Translations under genes and position numbers: made by a program
IMG/VR virus record: IMGVR_UViG_3300042563_002567
Span: 1 to 25,194 of that record
Reading direction: 5' to 3' (one strand)
Length of the DNA stretch: 25,194 nucleotides
Source of the DNA: a virus
Shown: positions 14,141 to 23,282 of the stretch, in pieces
Numbering within the stretch: the stretch's first letter is position 1
How the letters are laid out: every line of letters starts with the position of its first letter
The notes under the pieces: generated by a model
What the model saw: the letters and a program-made list of their open reading frames with translations, nothing else
Database searches by the model: none
What the model was told of the DNA's origin: nothing

Positions 14141-14421
14141 ACTTAACAACTAAAGTAACTTTAATTCAACAATACATGGATCGTAATGGTAACATCTATC
14201 CAGCTAACTTACCTTATCTCTATGGTCAGTTACCAGAAGACATTAGAGATAATGGTGCTTATGTTAAATCACTTGAAACAGTTGAGATTACATTAGAACC
14301 ATATCAAATGATTAACGTAGATGAAATAGATACTGGTACTGCTAATCGTCCAGAGAGAGTTAAGAAGCAAGTAGTTAAACAACGTGACTTAATTGAGACA
14401 ACTGAAATAACTAAGGTGTAA
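14137..14421 (+). CDS. Unknown small protein of the connector block
   Basis: This 94-residue protein overlaps the previous gene by 4 nt and is followed one base later by the next ATG. The sequence is mixed and polar with no membrane segment; LEPYQMINVDEID (about 49-61) and a basic-acidic C-terminus are visible. The tight packing suggests co-translation with structural genes. No function can be assigned from sequence. Confidence 0.65.
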   Translation: MNLTTKVTLIQQYMDRNGNIYPANLPYLYGQLPEDIRDNGAYVKSLETVEITLEPYQMINVDEIDTGTANRPERVKKQVVKQRDLIETTEITKV

Positions 14422-14422
14422 T

Positions 14423-14692
14423 ATGTTCCTAATGACAGATATCAATAGGAGTGCTGTCATTAGAACAGCTAACTTCAAACGCGGTCGAGATAAAGTTAAG
14501 CGTAAGAAAAAAAAGGGAATCAACTACAAAGAAACTAAAGATACAGTTAAAGTAGGTCAAAAGTTAGCATCAACTGGGACTAATATAAGTCGTGAACTTC
14601 GTGGTTGGCTTAAATTAGTAAATCGCACGAAAGATGACCTTCGACGACTTAATTTCCTCAGAGCAGCTAGAAAAATAGCTAAAGGTGAATAA
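14423..14692 (+). CDS. Small basic protein, AT-hook-like family member F (no membrane segment)
   Basis: This protein has 89 residues. Leader MFLMTDINRSAVIRT, then ANF (16-18) and KRGRDKVKRKKKKG (19-32), the strongest basic block of the family. The remainder is a lysine/arginine-rich helix without the glycine-rich hydrophobic segment of its relatives. It lies within the connector block, between small structural genes. It probably binds nucleic acid through the basic block; packaging inside the head is inferred by analogy with the other family members. Confidence 0.75.
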   Translation: MFLMTDINRSAVIRTANFKRGRDKVKRKKKKGINYKETKDTVKVGQKLASTGTNISRELRGWLKLVNRTKDDLRRLNFLRAARKIAKGE

Positions 14693-15283
14693 ATGACCTA
14701 TACACCTATCTACTGCAATAAGGAATCAATCGGGCGCAAATTGAAGGCGCGACTTAATATCAAACCAAGTCAATATCAATCTGCACCATATAGTAGTCTA
14801 CCTAGTAATGAAGTTGATGATGTTCTGGTTGATGAAGTTATCGAACAACAAGAGGAGTTCCTTAACTTAATACTCAATCAGATATATGAGTTACCGCTAA
14901 TCAATAATCACTCAATACTAACTACTATTGTTGATGATCTAGTAATAGCGGAGTTACTGCGTATCCACTTCATAGGAACTGGAATGGCGCAACTAGGTGG
15001 TGATGTGGCGGGAACTAGTACAGATACTAAGTTACACGCATACAGTCTACTGGCGATGTTAACTACTGGTCATAACATATACATTCCCGGTATGCCTCTA
15101 GTAGCAACTAATGTTGGAGTTGCACAACCTCAACCAATTAGATTAACAGGTGAAGTTAATAGAAGTAGTTATGACGATACTATAACTCGACTTGAAGTGT
15201 ACGTTACAACTAGACCTAAGTTAGCAGCACTTCGTGATGTTGAGTTTATTAATGAAACAGGTAAAGGAGATATATACTGGTGA
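14693..15283 (+). CDS. Putative head-tail adaptor protein
   Basis: This 196-residue protein begins TYTPIYCNKESIGRKLKARL, a Y-C-(N/T)-x-x-x-(I/V) opening reminiscent of phage connector adaptors of the gp6/DUF1320 kind, followed by alpha helices with a mid-region acidic patch. Position (after small head genes, before candidate closure and terminator proteins and the tail tube) fits an adaptor that docks on the portal. The assignment is by synteny and general pattern. The next gene starts on a GTG overlapping its stop by 4 nt. Confidence 0.5.
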   Translation: MTYTPIYCNKESIGRKLKARLNIKPSQYQSAPYSSLPSNEVDDVLVDEVIEQQEEFLNLILNQIYELPLINNHSILTTIVDDLVIAELLRIHFIGTGMAQLGGDVAGTSTDTKLHAYSLLAMLTTGHNIYIPGMPLVATNVGVAQPQPIRLTGEVNRSSYDDTITRLEVYVTTRPKLAALRDVEFINETGKGDIYW

Positions 15284-15507
15284 AGATAAACAGTGATAAG
15301 TTAACTGAGTTAAGTAATCAATTTAAAACGATGAGAGATTACACAGTTGGAGATCGTGATATTGCGCCACTTATATTAGATGAAGTTAGTTATCCAATTA
15401 AACTTAGAGTTAATCAAGGTATTCCTAACGTAGCGAAGTTATCTAGACCTACTACTAAATACGAAGAGTTAATTAAGTCTATAGTTAAGGTGTTGCTGAA
15501 ACCATGA
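15280..15507 (+). CDS. Small connector-block protein, GTG start
   Basis: This 75-residue protein initiates at GTG inside the GTGA overlap with the previous stop. It is a compact mixed protein (IAPLILDEVSYPIKLRVNQG in the middle) without membrane segments, and its stop overlaps the next ATG by 4 nt. It lies where a head-closure or minor tail gene is expected, but it is shorter than usual for those families. No specific family is recognised. Confidence 0.55.
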   Translation: MKINSDKLTELSNQFKTMRDYTVGDRDIAPLILDEVSYPIKLRVNQGIPNVAKLSRPTTKYEELIKSIVKVLLKP

Positions 15508-15953
15508 TTAATGAAGATTACTTAACTGGACATATAGCTAACTATCTTAAACGTGAACTTAATAGACGTGCTAATGACGAAGGATTAACTGTACCTATTA
15601 TTAATAGCTATCGTTTATATGATGCGTTTAATGTACCTGTGCAAGACTTCCCACTAATTAAAGTATTTAGAACTAGTTCACAATACACTGTTAGTAATAA
15701 ACGACTTAGCTCTATTCAAGTTCACTATTCATTAGTGTTACCTAATCTAGAGGTATTATTACCTTATTTAAATTGGGTTGATTATAATATTAATGAGGTA
15801 CTTAGTTTTGCATTACATGATATAACTGTATTTATAGAACCAACTTCTAAACGTTGCGAATACAGAACATTAATGAATGAGTTAGGAACTCCTATTTATA
15901 GTTTCCTCCGTTTCTCCTTCAACGTAACAGAAGGTCAACCTACTATTTGTTAA
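15504..15953 (+). CDS. Putative tail terminator / tail completion protein
   Basis: This 149-residue protein directly precedes the tail tube gene, the standard place of the tail terminator in siphoviruses. Sequence features are an N-terminal helix (about 3-25), DFPLIKVFR, then alternating strands (IQVHYSLVLP) and a C-terminal strand (SFLRFSFNVTEG), compatible with the terminator alpha/beta fold. It would cap the tail tube and join it to the head. The call is mainly positional. Confidence 0.5.
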   Translation: MINEDYLTGHIANYLKRELNRRANDEGLTVPIINSYRLYDAFNVPVQDFPLIKVFRTSSQYTVSNKRLSSIQVHYSLVLPNLEVLLPYLNWVDYNINEVLSFALHDITVFIEPTSKRCEYRTLMNELGTPIYSFLRFSFNVTEGQPTIC

Positions 15954-15963
15954 GGCTACAATT

Positions 15964-16755
15964 ATGACAATCGGTAAATTATACGACACTATTAAAGGCG
16001 TTGCTAATTTAAAGTTAACTCGTCTATCTGATGGTGCATTATTACATCTACCTACTCCAACTGGATTTGTAATTGATAACGGTATTGAAGAAAAGATTCA
16101 AACAACTCAAAATAACCAGGGTGAAATGACTCGTTCTGGTAGTTACATTACTGGACGTATGCCAGTTCTGCGAGTTGTCTATTCCTATATGCAACCAGAG
16201 ATCCTGCAATTTAAAATTGGCAATCAATTTGATGCTAAGACTGGCACATTAGATGTAGTTAAGAGTTATCAAGTAACTCAGAATAACTATGCGGCAGTTA
16301 CAACTGGTTTTCTAGGTTATGGTGTTGCACTTAACGCTCCTAGTAAAGCATCTGTTCAACGTAATAATCTCTCAGTTCAATTAACTCAAGTTAGTATTGC
16401 GAGTTTTAGTGCAACTACAGATGATACATTTGCAGTTGGAGCATCTCTCAATGTTAAGTTCTCTAATAATCTCGTTACCGCAAATGAAACAGTTAGTTTA
16501 ACTACAACTGAAACATTTACTGGAACTGGTATTAGTGATAACGTAGTTGGCGCACATAAAGTTAGTGCATTACTAATTACGAAGGCTAATAAAGTAATTC
16601 ACTTTAAATGTGATAACGTAACACCTAGTTACACGGGATCTACACTTGATCCGAAGGCAGATGCAATTGAAATACCATTCTTCATTAATGATGTTCCAGG
16701 TGTCTGTTTCCCTTATGAATGGAATTATGTACCTATTCAAGTTGGTTGTAACTAA
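15964..16755 (+). CDS. Major tail tube protein
   Basis: This 263-residue, beta-rich protein lies just before the frameshifted tail chaperones and the tape measure, the canonical slot of the tail tube subunit. It has a typical opening (KLYDTIKGVANLKLTRLSDG) and a central Thr/Ser/Val-rich part. Its high content of Thr and Asn and lack of membrane segments fit. It polymerises into the tube around the tape measure. The strong 10-bp hairpin after it probably limits read-through into the chaperone gene, matching the need for many more tube subunits. Confidence 0.7.
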   Translation: MTIGKLYDTIKGVANLKLTRLSDGALLHLPTPTGFVIDNGIEEKIQTTQNNQGEMTRSGSYITGRMPVLRVVYSYMQPEILQFKIGNQFDAKTGTLDVVKSYQVTQNNYAAVTTGFLGYGVALNAPSKASVQRNNLSVQLTQVSIASFSATTDDTFAVGASLNVKFSNNLVTANETVSLTTTETFTGTGISDNVVGAHKVSALLITKANKVIHFKCDNVTPSYTGSTLDPKADAIEIPFFINDVPGVCFPYEWNYVPIQVGCN

Positions 16756-16765
16756 TTAATGTAAT

Positions 16766-16790
16766 AATAGTAGATGAATAATCTACTATT
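16766..16790 (+). terminator. Intergenic hairpin between tail tube and chaperone genes
   Basis: AATAGTAGAT (16766-16775) and ATCTACTATT (16781-16790) form a perfect 10-bp stem with a 5-nt loop. No U-run follows, so it is likely a transcript stabiliser, processing site or weak attenuator rather than a full terminator. It covers the ATG at 16774, which argues for initiation at 16798. Confidence 0.55.
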
Positions 16791-16797
16791 TAAATCT

Positions 16798-17244
16798 ATG
16801 AATAACTTTGATATAACATACAGTGACGGAACTATAGATACAGTTAAGCGTGTAACTCGCACTAAGTTAAAGGACTTAATTGTACTACAACAGAAACTCC
16901 TCTACTTTTTTCTTACTCATAATGCTAATGTCGGGGCTTGTGTTGCTGATGATGCGTGTTGGAGTGTAATTGAAACTACATCTAAATTACTAGCAGTAGT
17001 TGGAGATGGAGCAGTCAAGTTAGAGTTACTTGAGGATAATTTAGAACAGTTAAGTAATATATTCTTCACTACATCTACACCTGAAGAAATAGCTCAATAC
17101 ACTAATATCGGTAAGATGATTGAAGCTGAAACATGGTACAAGCCATCTCTCATCAGTCAGTTACATCAACTTAATTATCGAGGAGATAGTGGTGAAGCAA
17201 TAAAAAAAATGACACAGGAACAACCAGAAGTTCCTACGCTATAG
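16798..17244 (+). CDS. Tail assembly chaperone (G-type, unshifted product)
   Basis: This product has 148 residues from the ATG at 16798, which has the CTATG context of several neighbours. The in-frame ATG at 16774 is buried in a hairpin. The protein is helical, as expected of lambda gpG-type chaperones, and lies between the tube and tape measure genes. The A8 run at 17202-17209 near its 3' end is a slippery site giving a longer fusion. It binds the tape measure during tail assembly and is absent from the mature virion in related phages. Confidence 0.7.
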   Translation: MNNFDITYSDGTIDTVKRVTRTKLKDLIVLQQKLLYFFLTHNANVGACVADDACWSVIETTSKLLAVVGDGAVKLELLEDNLEQLSNIFFTTSTPEEIAQYTNIGKMIEAETWYKPSLISQLHQLNYRGDSGEAIKKMTQEQPEVPTL

Positions 17245-17489
17245 ATTTAGCGGCATTAATTGAGATATATGGTGGTGTTGAGAATGCACTACTACTAGTT
17301 AACTCACTAGATGATCTGGAGATACATGATCTGATTAATCAGACAACTGAGTTACGTAAAGATCCATCAGTTCGAGATGCTGAGGAAGTAGAAAGAGATT
17401 GGAATGATTATGTTATTAATAATGATCTAGATCAGGAGATAATCGTAGACGGTAAGAAAACAAGTATAAATCAATTAATGGGGTTCTAA
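16798..17489 (+). CDS. Tail assembly chaperone GT-type fusion made by -1 frameshift
   Basis: A -1 shift at A AAA AAA (17202-17208, in phase as AUA AAA AAA AUG) moves ribosomes into a frame that is open from 17208 to the stop at 17487-17489 and has no ATG, GTG or TTG start near its beginning. The fusion would be 230 residues (137 + 93). The extension is helical and acidic (LAALIEIYGGVENALLLVN at its start) and its stop overlaps the tape measure ATG (TAATG). A 6-bp hairpin AGGAAC/GUUCCU (17216-17221 with 17230-17235) lies 7 nt after the slippery site, a suitable place for a stimulator. This mirrors the G/GT system of long-tailed phages. Confidence 0.85.
17202..17235 (+). promoter_or_regulatory. 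-1 programmed frameshift signal
   Basis: Slippery heptamer A AAA AAA within an A8 run, a 7-nt spacer, and a 6-bp stem with an 8-nt loop. Frame phase, location and the start-less downstream frame agree. Confidence 0.85.
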
Positions 17490-20400
17490 TGGATCAATAT
17501 AATCAAGACGTTAACATTAACTTCCAAGGTGAAGATAATATAAGTGGAGTTATTGATAAAGTTAATGAGAAAGTTGGTTCATTACAATTCAAGATAATGG
17601 CACTTAACATAGGGTTAGGTGCATTTGGTAAACAGTTATTTACTAACTCTGATAACTTAGCTAAGTTTACTAAGGTTCTTGGTACAACTGATGTTCTATT
17701 AAATAAGACATTTGCAGTAATTGGAGTAGTTAAAGTATTCTCAATACTAGGAACTGGTATTAATGATGCGAAAGCTAACTTAGATGGATTTAATGATGGA
17801 TTGAAAGCAATGCAAGCTAGTGGACTTGATATTGGCATTATTACGCAATTCACGCAATTACAAGATGCAGTATTAGGAAGTCGTAATGCTCTAGATTCAT
17901 TTAGTTTAACTGCATTAACTACATTTAATAGATTCAATAAAGTTAAATCAGAAGTAGCTACATTGTTTCCTGAGAATGATCCATTTATTAAGAATCTATC
18001 TACTAGTATTCAGAAACTAGTTAATGAGGATCTTAAAAATGCAGTAACTAGTATTGACGCATTAAAAGCTAGTTATGAAGCTGCGTCGTCTGGTTTTACT
18101 GAAGCTGCTGATAACCAAGCTGTAATGACAGCAGGACTTAAATTAGCTAAAGCTGGTGGTGCTGATACTGGAGCAACTATGAAGGTACTTGCTCAAACTA
18201 TTAGTGCTTATAATCTGAGTGCTGGTGATGCAACTAAAGTTAGTGCAGTTCTAAATCAAACTGTACAATTAGGTGTAACTACAATACCAGAATTAAGTAA
18301 TGGTTTTGCTCAAGCAGCAGTAACAGCTAACGCAGCTAAGATTAAATTGCAAGAGTTAGGTGCTGCTGTAGCAACATTAACATTAAAAGGTTTTGACACA
18401 AACAGTGCATTAACAGGTATTGAATCATTATCGCGCGTAATTATCAGCAAAACTCCTCAAGCTGCTGCTGCATTGCGAGAATTACGTGATGAAGGTGGTA
18501 AACCAATTAGATTTGACGTTAGTGAAATAAAAGCTAAAGGTCTTACTAAAGCAATACAGGATTTAAATATAGCAGCTAAGGGTAACGTTGAAGTAATTCG
18601 TGAAATAATTGCAGATTCTACTTCTTATAATACTTTCTTAGCATTAGCAGCTAATAACTCTGAGAAATTAGATGAATTTACTCAGAAGATGTTTGATGTT
18701 AGTAAAACAGGTGAAGTTGCACGTAAAGCATTAGATAGTGTATTTGGAATTAAATTAAATAACCAAGCTGAAACATTCGATGCAATTGTAAATAGAATAA
18801 CTGAACAATTCATACAATTTGGTGAACAGTTAGCTCCATTCTTTGACACTGGAGTTAAAGCATTAGAAACGTTCACTAAAACATTATCTGGAATTAGTCC
18901 AGAAATGAAGAAGACTATAGCATCAATATTGCTAGGTCAATTAGCATTTAATAAAGTAACTGATACTATTGGTATTTTAGTTGGAACTGTAACTAAAGCA
19001 TTCTTAGCATATCAAGGTTTGCGAGTAACCTTGATGTTCATGAATGGAACTATAGGTGAACAAGTTACTATACTTAAGTTACTATGGACTAATAATGCAG
19101 GTTTAATTCCAATATTAAAACAGTTAATTGGAATAGATCAATCTAGATTATTACTTAACGCTGCGTTAAATAAATCAGAACTTGATTTAATAACAACTAA
19201 GGTTGCTAATACTGCTGCTACTAATGTTAATACTGCGGCTGCATTAAGTAACGCAGTTACAACAGGTAAGTTAATTGAAGTTAATGGATTACTTGGTAAA
19301 TCATATATTACCAATAACTTATTAACTAGAGTTTTATATACAGATGTAGGACAAGCAATAACTACTTTAATTACTAAAACTAAAGACTTATATGTAGCTC
19401 AAATTGCATTAAATAAAGCATCAATAGCATCAGGTAATTTATTACCTACATTTAGTGCAATAGGAACATCATTAACTGGATTAGGAACTAATTTAAGTAG
19501 TTTATTTGCAAGAAGTAGTGCATTAGTAACTAAATTATTAAATGGATTAAAATTATTATCTGCACCATTAATTGCGTTAACTATAGTTGGAGCATTATTA
19601 TATGATCAATTTTTTGGAACAACTGCACAGGTAAGAAAACTAAATGAAGAGTTAGTTAAATCAAATAAACTAGAACAGGAAAATCTGAGAATCCTATTAG
19701 AGAAGTTAGATAATCAAAAGATGTTAACTAACTCAGATAAACAACGATTAATACAGTTACAAACTGAACAAGATTTAATTAAATCTACAGATGCTGAATA
19801 TAAAAGTTTCTGGGAGAATTTTACTGATGGTGTTAAATCATTTATAAATTTTACCAATCAATTCTCTATTATACATATTGCAATTAAAGGTATAAATGAT
19901 TTAATTGGTAAAGGTATGAGTCTAATTAGATTAGATCAACTAGTACCAGTTTTTCATGAAATAGATAAAGCATCTGCAAGTACACAAACTTCAATAATTA
20001 ATTTAACTAAATCAACTAAAAAACTTCAATCTGGATTAAGTGGATTTGAGGATATTGATAAGTTAATTAAAGCAGGTAAAATACTTAATGCTGCTGATAT
20101 AGATAAAATAAACAATAAAGCTAAACAAGTAACTAAGCAGACTGAAAATGAAATATCTGCTAATGAAACTAGAATTAAAGCAGTTAATGAACAACTTAAA
20201 AACTACAATGCACTAGATGAGAAACAACGTGAACAAGCTAGTGATGAAGAAAAAGCATTAGCTAATCATCGTACAATATTAGAAACTGCTAATGATAAAT
20301 TGAAAGATGTATTAAGTAAGAAAAAAGAGATAGATAAGGCGCGAATAGAATATCAAACTCAACAGAACATATTACTTAAGCGCGTATTAGATAATAATCT

Positions 20401-23239
20401 GGAAATAGAAAAAGGTAGCACTACTATAGAAGGTGATCGAGGAGCTAACGCACTTCAAACTAGAATGAAGAAGGGACTTAGATTGGCGCAAACTGATCTA
20501 GAACAATATCGTCGTCAAGTTAAAGCAACATTAGATGGAACTGGTGAATATCTTGATGCTAATAATAAGAAGGTTAAAATTGACGTAACTGATATGACTG
20601 ATTACGTTAATAAATTTGACACTAATGTTAATGGAGTTATTAGTAGTATTGATCAGTTATATCAAGTTAATGGTACTAGTGCAACTGAAGCAGCTAAAAC
20701 ACTTAAAGCTGTATTAGATACTAATAAACAAGAGATGAATATAACTGATTATATTAATGGAATTAACCAAGCTATAGGTTACATGAGAGATGGAAGTAAA
20801 GTAACAATAGACTTACTTAACTTAGAAGGTGAAACTCGACGGGCTATGTTAGATAGTGGAGTTACATCAACTAGAGAAACAAATGCTGCGATACGTAAGT
20901 TAAATGCAGCTAAGTTAGAAGAGGAAATTAATAATCAGAAACAACTAATTGAATTTACTAAAGCTACATCTGGTGCAGATCAGAAGAAGTTAGATGCTGC
21001 TAAGTTAAAGTTACTTGAACAACAACTAGCTGCACAACAACGTGATAATCTTAAAGCTGAATTAGATGAAAGATTTAAACAACAACAAGTAGCATTAGAT
21101 AGAGAACAAGAGCTAATTAAGTTAGATAAAGTTAAACGTCTTATTAGTGAAGAAGAATATAACAATAAGATAGCTGAGGATACTAAACGTAACTTAGATT
21201 TAAAACGTAAACAACTACTACAGGAACTAGAGTTAAATAAAAATGATTTAGAGAAAACTAAGTCTATTAATAATCAATTACTAGGAATTGATGTACAACA
21301 ACAAGAGTTAATAACATCTAATTTAGAACGTGCAATTAATGTACGATCTAAAAAACGTGAATTAGAGTTAACTAGAGAACAAGCTTTAGTTGTTTTGAAT
21401 AGAAGTAAGTTCTTAACTACTGAAGAACAATCTATCAGAGATATAGATGTGGTAAGAAAAAAGGAGATATTAAATAAACAACTATCTCTTAATGAACAAC
21501 TTAAGTTAGTTGAACATGATAAAACTAAACAGACGGAAATACAGAATCAATTACTTAATCTACAGTTAGATTATCAGAAGATAATAACTGATAATTTAGA
21601 ACGTGAGTTTACTAAACGTAGTAAACTCATTGAAAATGCCGCGAATAGAACTAAGTTAGTTTACCGTGAATTAACTAACACCATTGATAATAATGTAGCA
21701 TCACTTAACGAAGAGAATAAGATAATAGATAGTCGTAATAAGTTAACATCATCTACACTTGAAAATGAAAGTGCGCGATTAACTAACTCACTTAAAGTAA
21801 CTAACGATATTGAGAAACGTGCTGCTATTGAAACTAAGATAGCTCAACTGCGCGAATCTAATCGTGTAGTTACAGATGCTACTGAACAACGTAGTTTAAT
21901 TAATCAACAGAAGTTAATTGAATTATCATTGCAGAAACAACAAATAGAGTTAGATAGTCGGCGCAATGATGCTAATAATAACAGTAAGTTAATACAACTT
22001 GAGTTAGAGAAAGCTATTAAACAGAAGAGAAATAAAGAAGATATAGATGCAATTAAAATTAGATTAGATGCTAATAAACAAGAACAATTAGCTATCACTA
22101 AACAGAATGAGTTACTAGATGTAACTAAACGTAATCAAAGTGAGATTAATAGTAATGCAAGTAGAGAACTAGAGATTAGACAACGTATAGGTAGAGAAGG
22201 TGGATTGCTCGATCTAGAGATAACTAAACAAAATGAGAAAATAGCTAGGTATGAGAAGATTGCACAACTGGCAAATCTAGAAGCTACAATTGCAGAAACT
22301 AATGCTAATAAAATGCAATTAGCTGGTGATCTACAAATTAAAAATTACCAAATGCGATTAGACCTTCTTAATAAACAAGCTGAATTAGAACAACAGCATC
22401 AAGATAATACACAACGTATGTTTAAGATGGCTGAAGGATTAGCAGTAAGTGATTATCAGAAACGTAAGTTAGCAGAACAAGCTGCTAAACAAGAGTTACT
22501 TAACCTTAATAAGAAACATCAAATAGAACGTGATATATTAGCTATTCAAATTAAGATGAATGAACTAGCTCTAATTAAAAGTGAGTTAGATCAAAAGAGT
22601 GCCGAAAAGAAATTAGCAGCAGAACTTAAAGTACAAGAAGCTGAAACAGCTAAAGTATTAAAGAGTAGAACTGCAACTGATGAAGAGAAGAAAGGATCAT
22701 TAGCAACATTAGATGCTAAGAAGTTTGCATATCAAGCTAAGTTAGAAGAACGTCCTATATTAGAACAGCAAGCAGAATTAAATAGATATACTAATACTAT
22801 TCAAAAGGCTGCATTAGATAATAAACAACGTAATGAAACTCAAGATAAGACCGTTGCAGTTGCTAAATCTACATTTACTACTGCTGATGATCGTGCCATT
22901 TATCGGGCATTAATGAATAATCTAAGAGGAGATAGACGTGAGTTAGATAACACTCGTATTAATTTCAGTCAGGAGAAGTTATCCAACTTATTTTCTTACC
23001 CTAATAGTAATGTCAACTTAGAAAGACCTAACTTTGATTCAAATAGTGGTAAGTCTAAATCAAGTAATAGTAAGTTAAATAAAGATGTAGTTATTAACTT
23101 TAATCCAACTACTAATATTGAAGTTAAAGGTAATGCTGATGTTAAGGAGTTCTCTAAACAACTTAATAGTGAGAGTGATAAGTGGATTAAGGGACTTCAT
23201 GAAACACTTCGTAGAGTTAATACTGAATTAGGTAACTAA
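17489..23239 (+). CDS. Tape measure protein
   Basis: With 1916 residues it is the longest gene, directly after the chaperones. Residues about 190-400 contain the classic tape-measure pattern (AAVTANAAKIKLQELGAAVA, LTLKGFDTNSALTGIESLSR, TPQAAAALREL). A hydrophobic segment lies at about 688-710 (LLSAPLIALTIVGALLYDQF), likely membrane-interacting during DNA entry. From about residue 940 to 1790 it is almost continuous K/E/Q/N/L coiled coil with internal repeats. The last about 60 residues (INFNPTTNIEVKGNADVKEF) form a distinct C-terminal domain for tip assembly. By the usual 0.15 nm per residue, the tail should be near 290 nm. It overlaps the chaperone stop by one base. Confidence 0.92.
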   Translation: MDQYNQDVNINFQGEDNISGVIDKVNEKVGSLQFKIMALNIGLGAFGKQLFTNSDNLAKFTKVLGTTDVLLNKTFAVIGVVKVFSILGTGINDAKANLDGFNDGLKAMQASGLDIGIITQFTQLQDAVLGSRNALDSFSLTALTTFNRFNKVKSEVATLFPENDPFIKNLSTSIQKLVNEDLKNAVTSIDALKASYEAASSGFTEAADNQAVMTAGLKLAKAGGADTGATMKVLAQTISAYNLSAGDATKVSAVLNQTVQLGVTTIPELSNGFAQAAVTANAAKIKLQELGAAVATLTLKGFDTNSALTGIESLSRVIISKTPQAAAALRELRDEGGKPIRFDVSEIKAKGLTKAIQDLNIAAKGNVEVIREIIADSTSYNTFLALAANNSEKLDEFTQKMFDVSKTGEVARKALDSVFGIKLNNQAETFDAIVNRITEQFIQFGEQLAPFFDTGVKALETFTKTLSGISPEMKKTIASILLGQLAFNKVTDTIGILVGTVTKAFLAYQGLRVTLMFMNGTIGEQVTILKLLWTNNAGLIPILKQLIGIDQSRLLLNAALNKSELDLITTKVANTAATNVNTAAALSNAVTTGKLIEVNGLLGKSYITNNLLTRVLYTDVGQAITTLITKTKDLYVAQIALNKASIASGNLLPTFSAIGTSLTGLGTNLSSLFARSSALVTKLLNGLKLLSAPLIALTIVGALLYDQFFGTTAQVRKLNEELVKSNKLEQENLRILLEKLDNQKMLTNSDKQRLIQLQTEQDLIKSTDAEYKSFWENFTDGVKSFINFTNQFSIIHIAIKGINDLIGKGMSLIRLDQLVPVFHEIDKASASTQTSIINLTKSTKKLQSGLSGFEDIDKLIKAGKILNAADIDKINNKAKQVTKQTENEISANETRIKAVNEQLKNYNALDEKQREQASDEEKALANHRTILETANDKLKDVLSKKKEIDKARIEYQTQQNILLKRVLDNNLEIEKGSTTIEGDRGANALQTRMKKGLRLAQTDLEQYRRQVKATLDGTGEYLDANNKKVKIDVTDMTDYVNKFDTNVNGVISSIDQLYQVNGTSATEAAKTLKAVLDTNKQEMNITDYINGINQAIGYMRDGSKVTIDLLNLEGETRRAMLDSGVTSTRETNAAIRKLNAAKLEEEINNQKQLIEFTKATSGADQKKLDAAKLKLLEQQLAAQQRDNLKAELDERFKQQQVALDREQELIKLDKVKRLISEEEYNNKIAEDTKRNLDLKRKQLLQELELNKNDLEKTKSINNQLLGIDVQQQELITSNLERAINVRSKKRELELTREQALVVLNRSKFLTTEEQSIRDIDVVRKKEILNKQLSLNEQLKLVEHDKTKQTEIQNQLLNLQLDYQKIITDNLEREFTKRSKLIENAANRTKLVYRELTNTIDNNVASLNEENKIIDSRNKLTSSTLENESARLTNSLKVTNDIEKRAAIETKIAQLRESNRVVTDATEQRSLINQQKLIELSLQKQQIELDSRRNDANNNSKLIQLELEKAIKQKRNKEDIDAIKIRLDANKQEQLAITKQNELLDVTKRNQSEINSNASRELEIRQRIGREGGLLDLEITKQNEKIARYEKIAQLANLEATIAETNANKMQLAGDLQIKNYQMRLDLLNKQAELEQQHQDNTQRMFKMAEGLAVSDYQKRKLAEQAAKQELLNLNKKHQIERDILAIQIKMNELALIKSELDQKSAEKKLAAELKVQEAETAKVLKSRTATDEEKKGSLATLDAKKFAYQAKLEERPILEQQAELNRYTNTIQKAALDNKQRNETQDKTVAVAKSTFTTADDRAIYRALMNNLRGDRRELDNTRINFSQEKLSNLFSYPNSNVNLERPNFDSNSGKSKSSNSKLNKDVVINFNPTTNIEVKGNADVKEFSKQLNSESDKWIKGLHETLRRVNTELGN
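21132..21660 (+). repeat. Tandem protein repeats of about 91 residues in the tape measure
   Basis: Two adjacent units align: LISEEEYNNK with FLTTEEQSIRD, IQ/NNQLLG with IQNQLLNLQ, and SNLERAINVRSK with DNLEREFTKRSK, offset by about 91 codons. A weaker third unit may follow. Duplication of coiled-coil units lengthens the tape, so this marks past change in tail length. Confidence 0.6.
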
Positions 23240-23282
23240 CGTAGCCACTGATATAATAAGTGTAATTAATAAGTGATTAAAT

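Noticed and set aside
16906-16912. TTTTTTC as a -1 slippery heptamer
   Set aside because: It is out of phase with the chaperone frame (first T is codon position 1), and the A8 site downstream is correctly phased.
17503-17937. 144-codon minus-strand ORF under the tape measure start
   Set aside because: It lies wholly inside the tape measure gene, has odd Asn/Leu/Pro composition, and no promoter or neighbour on that strand.
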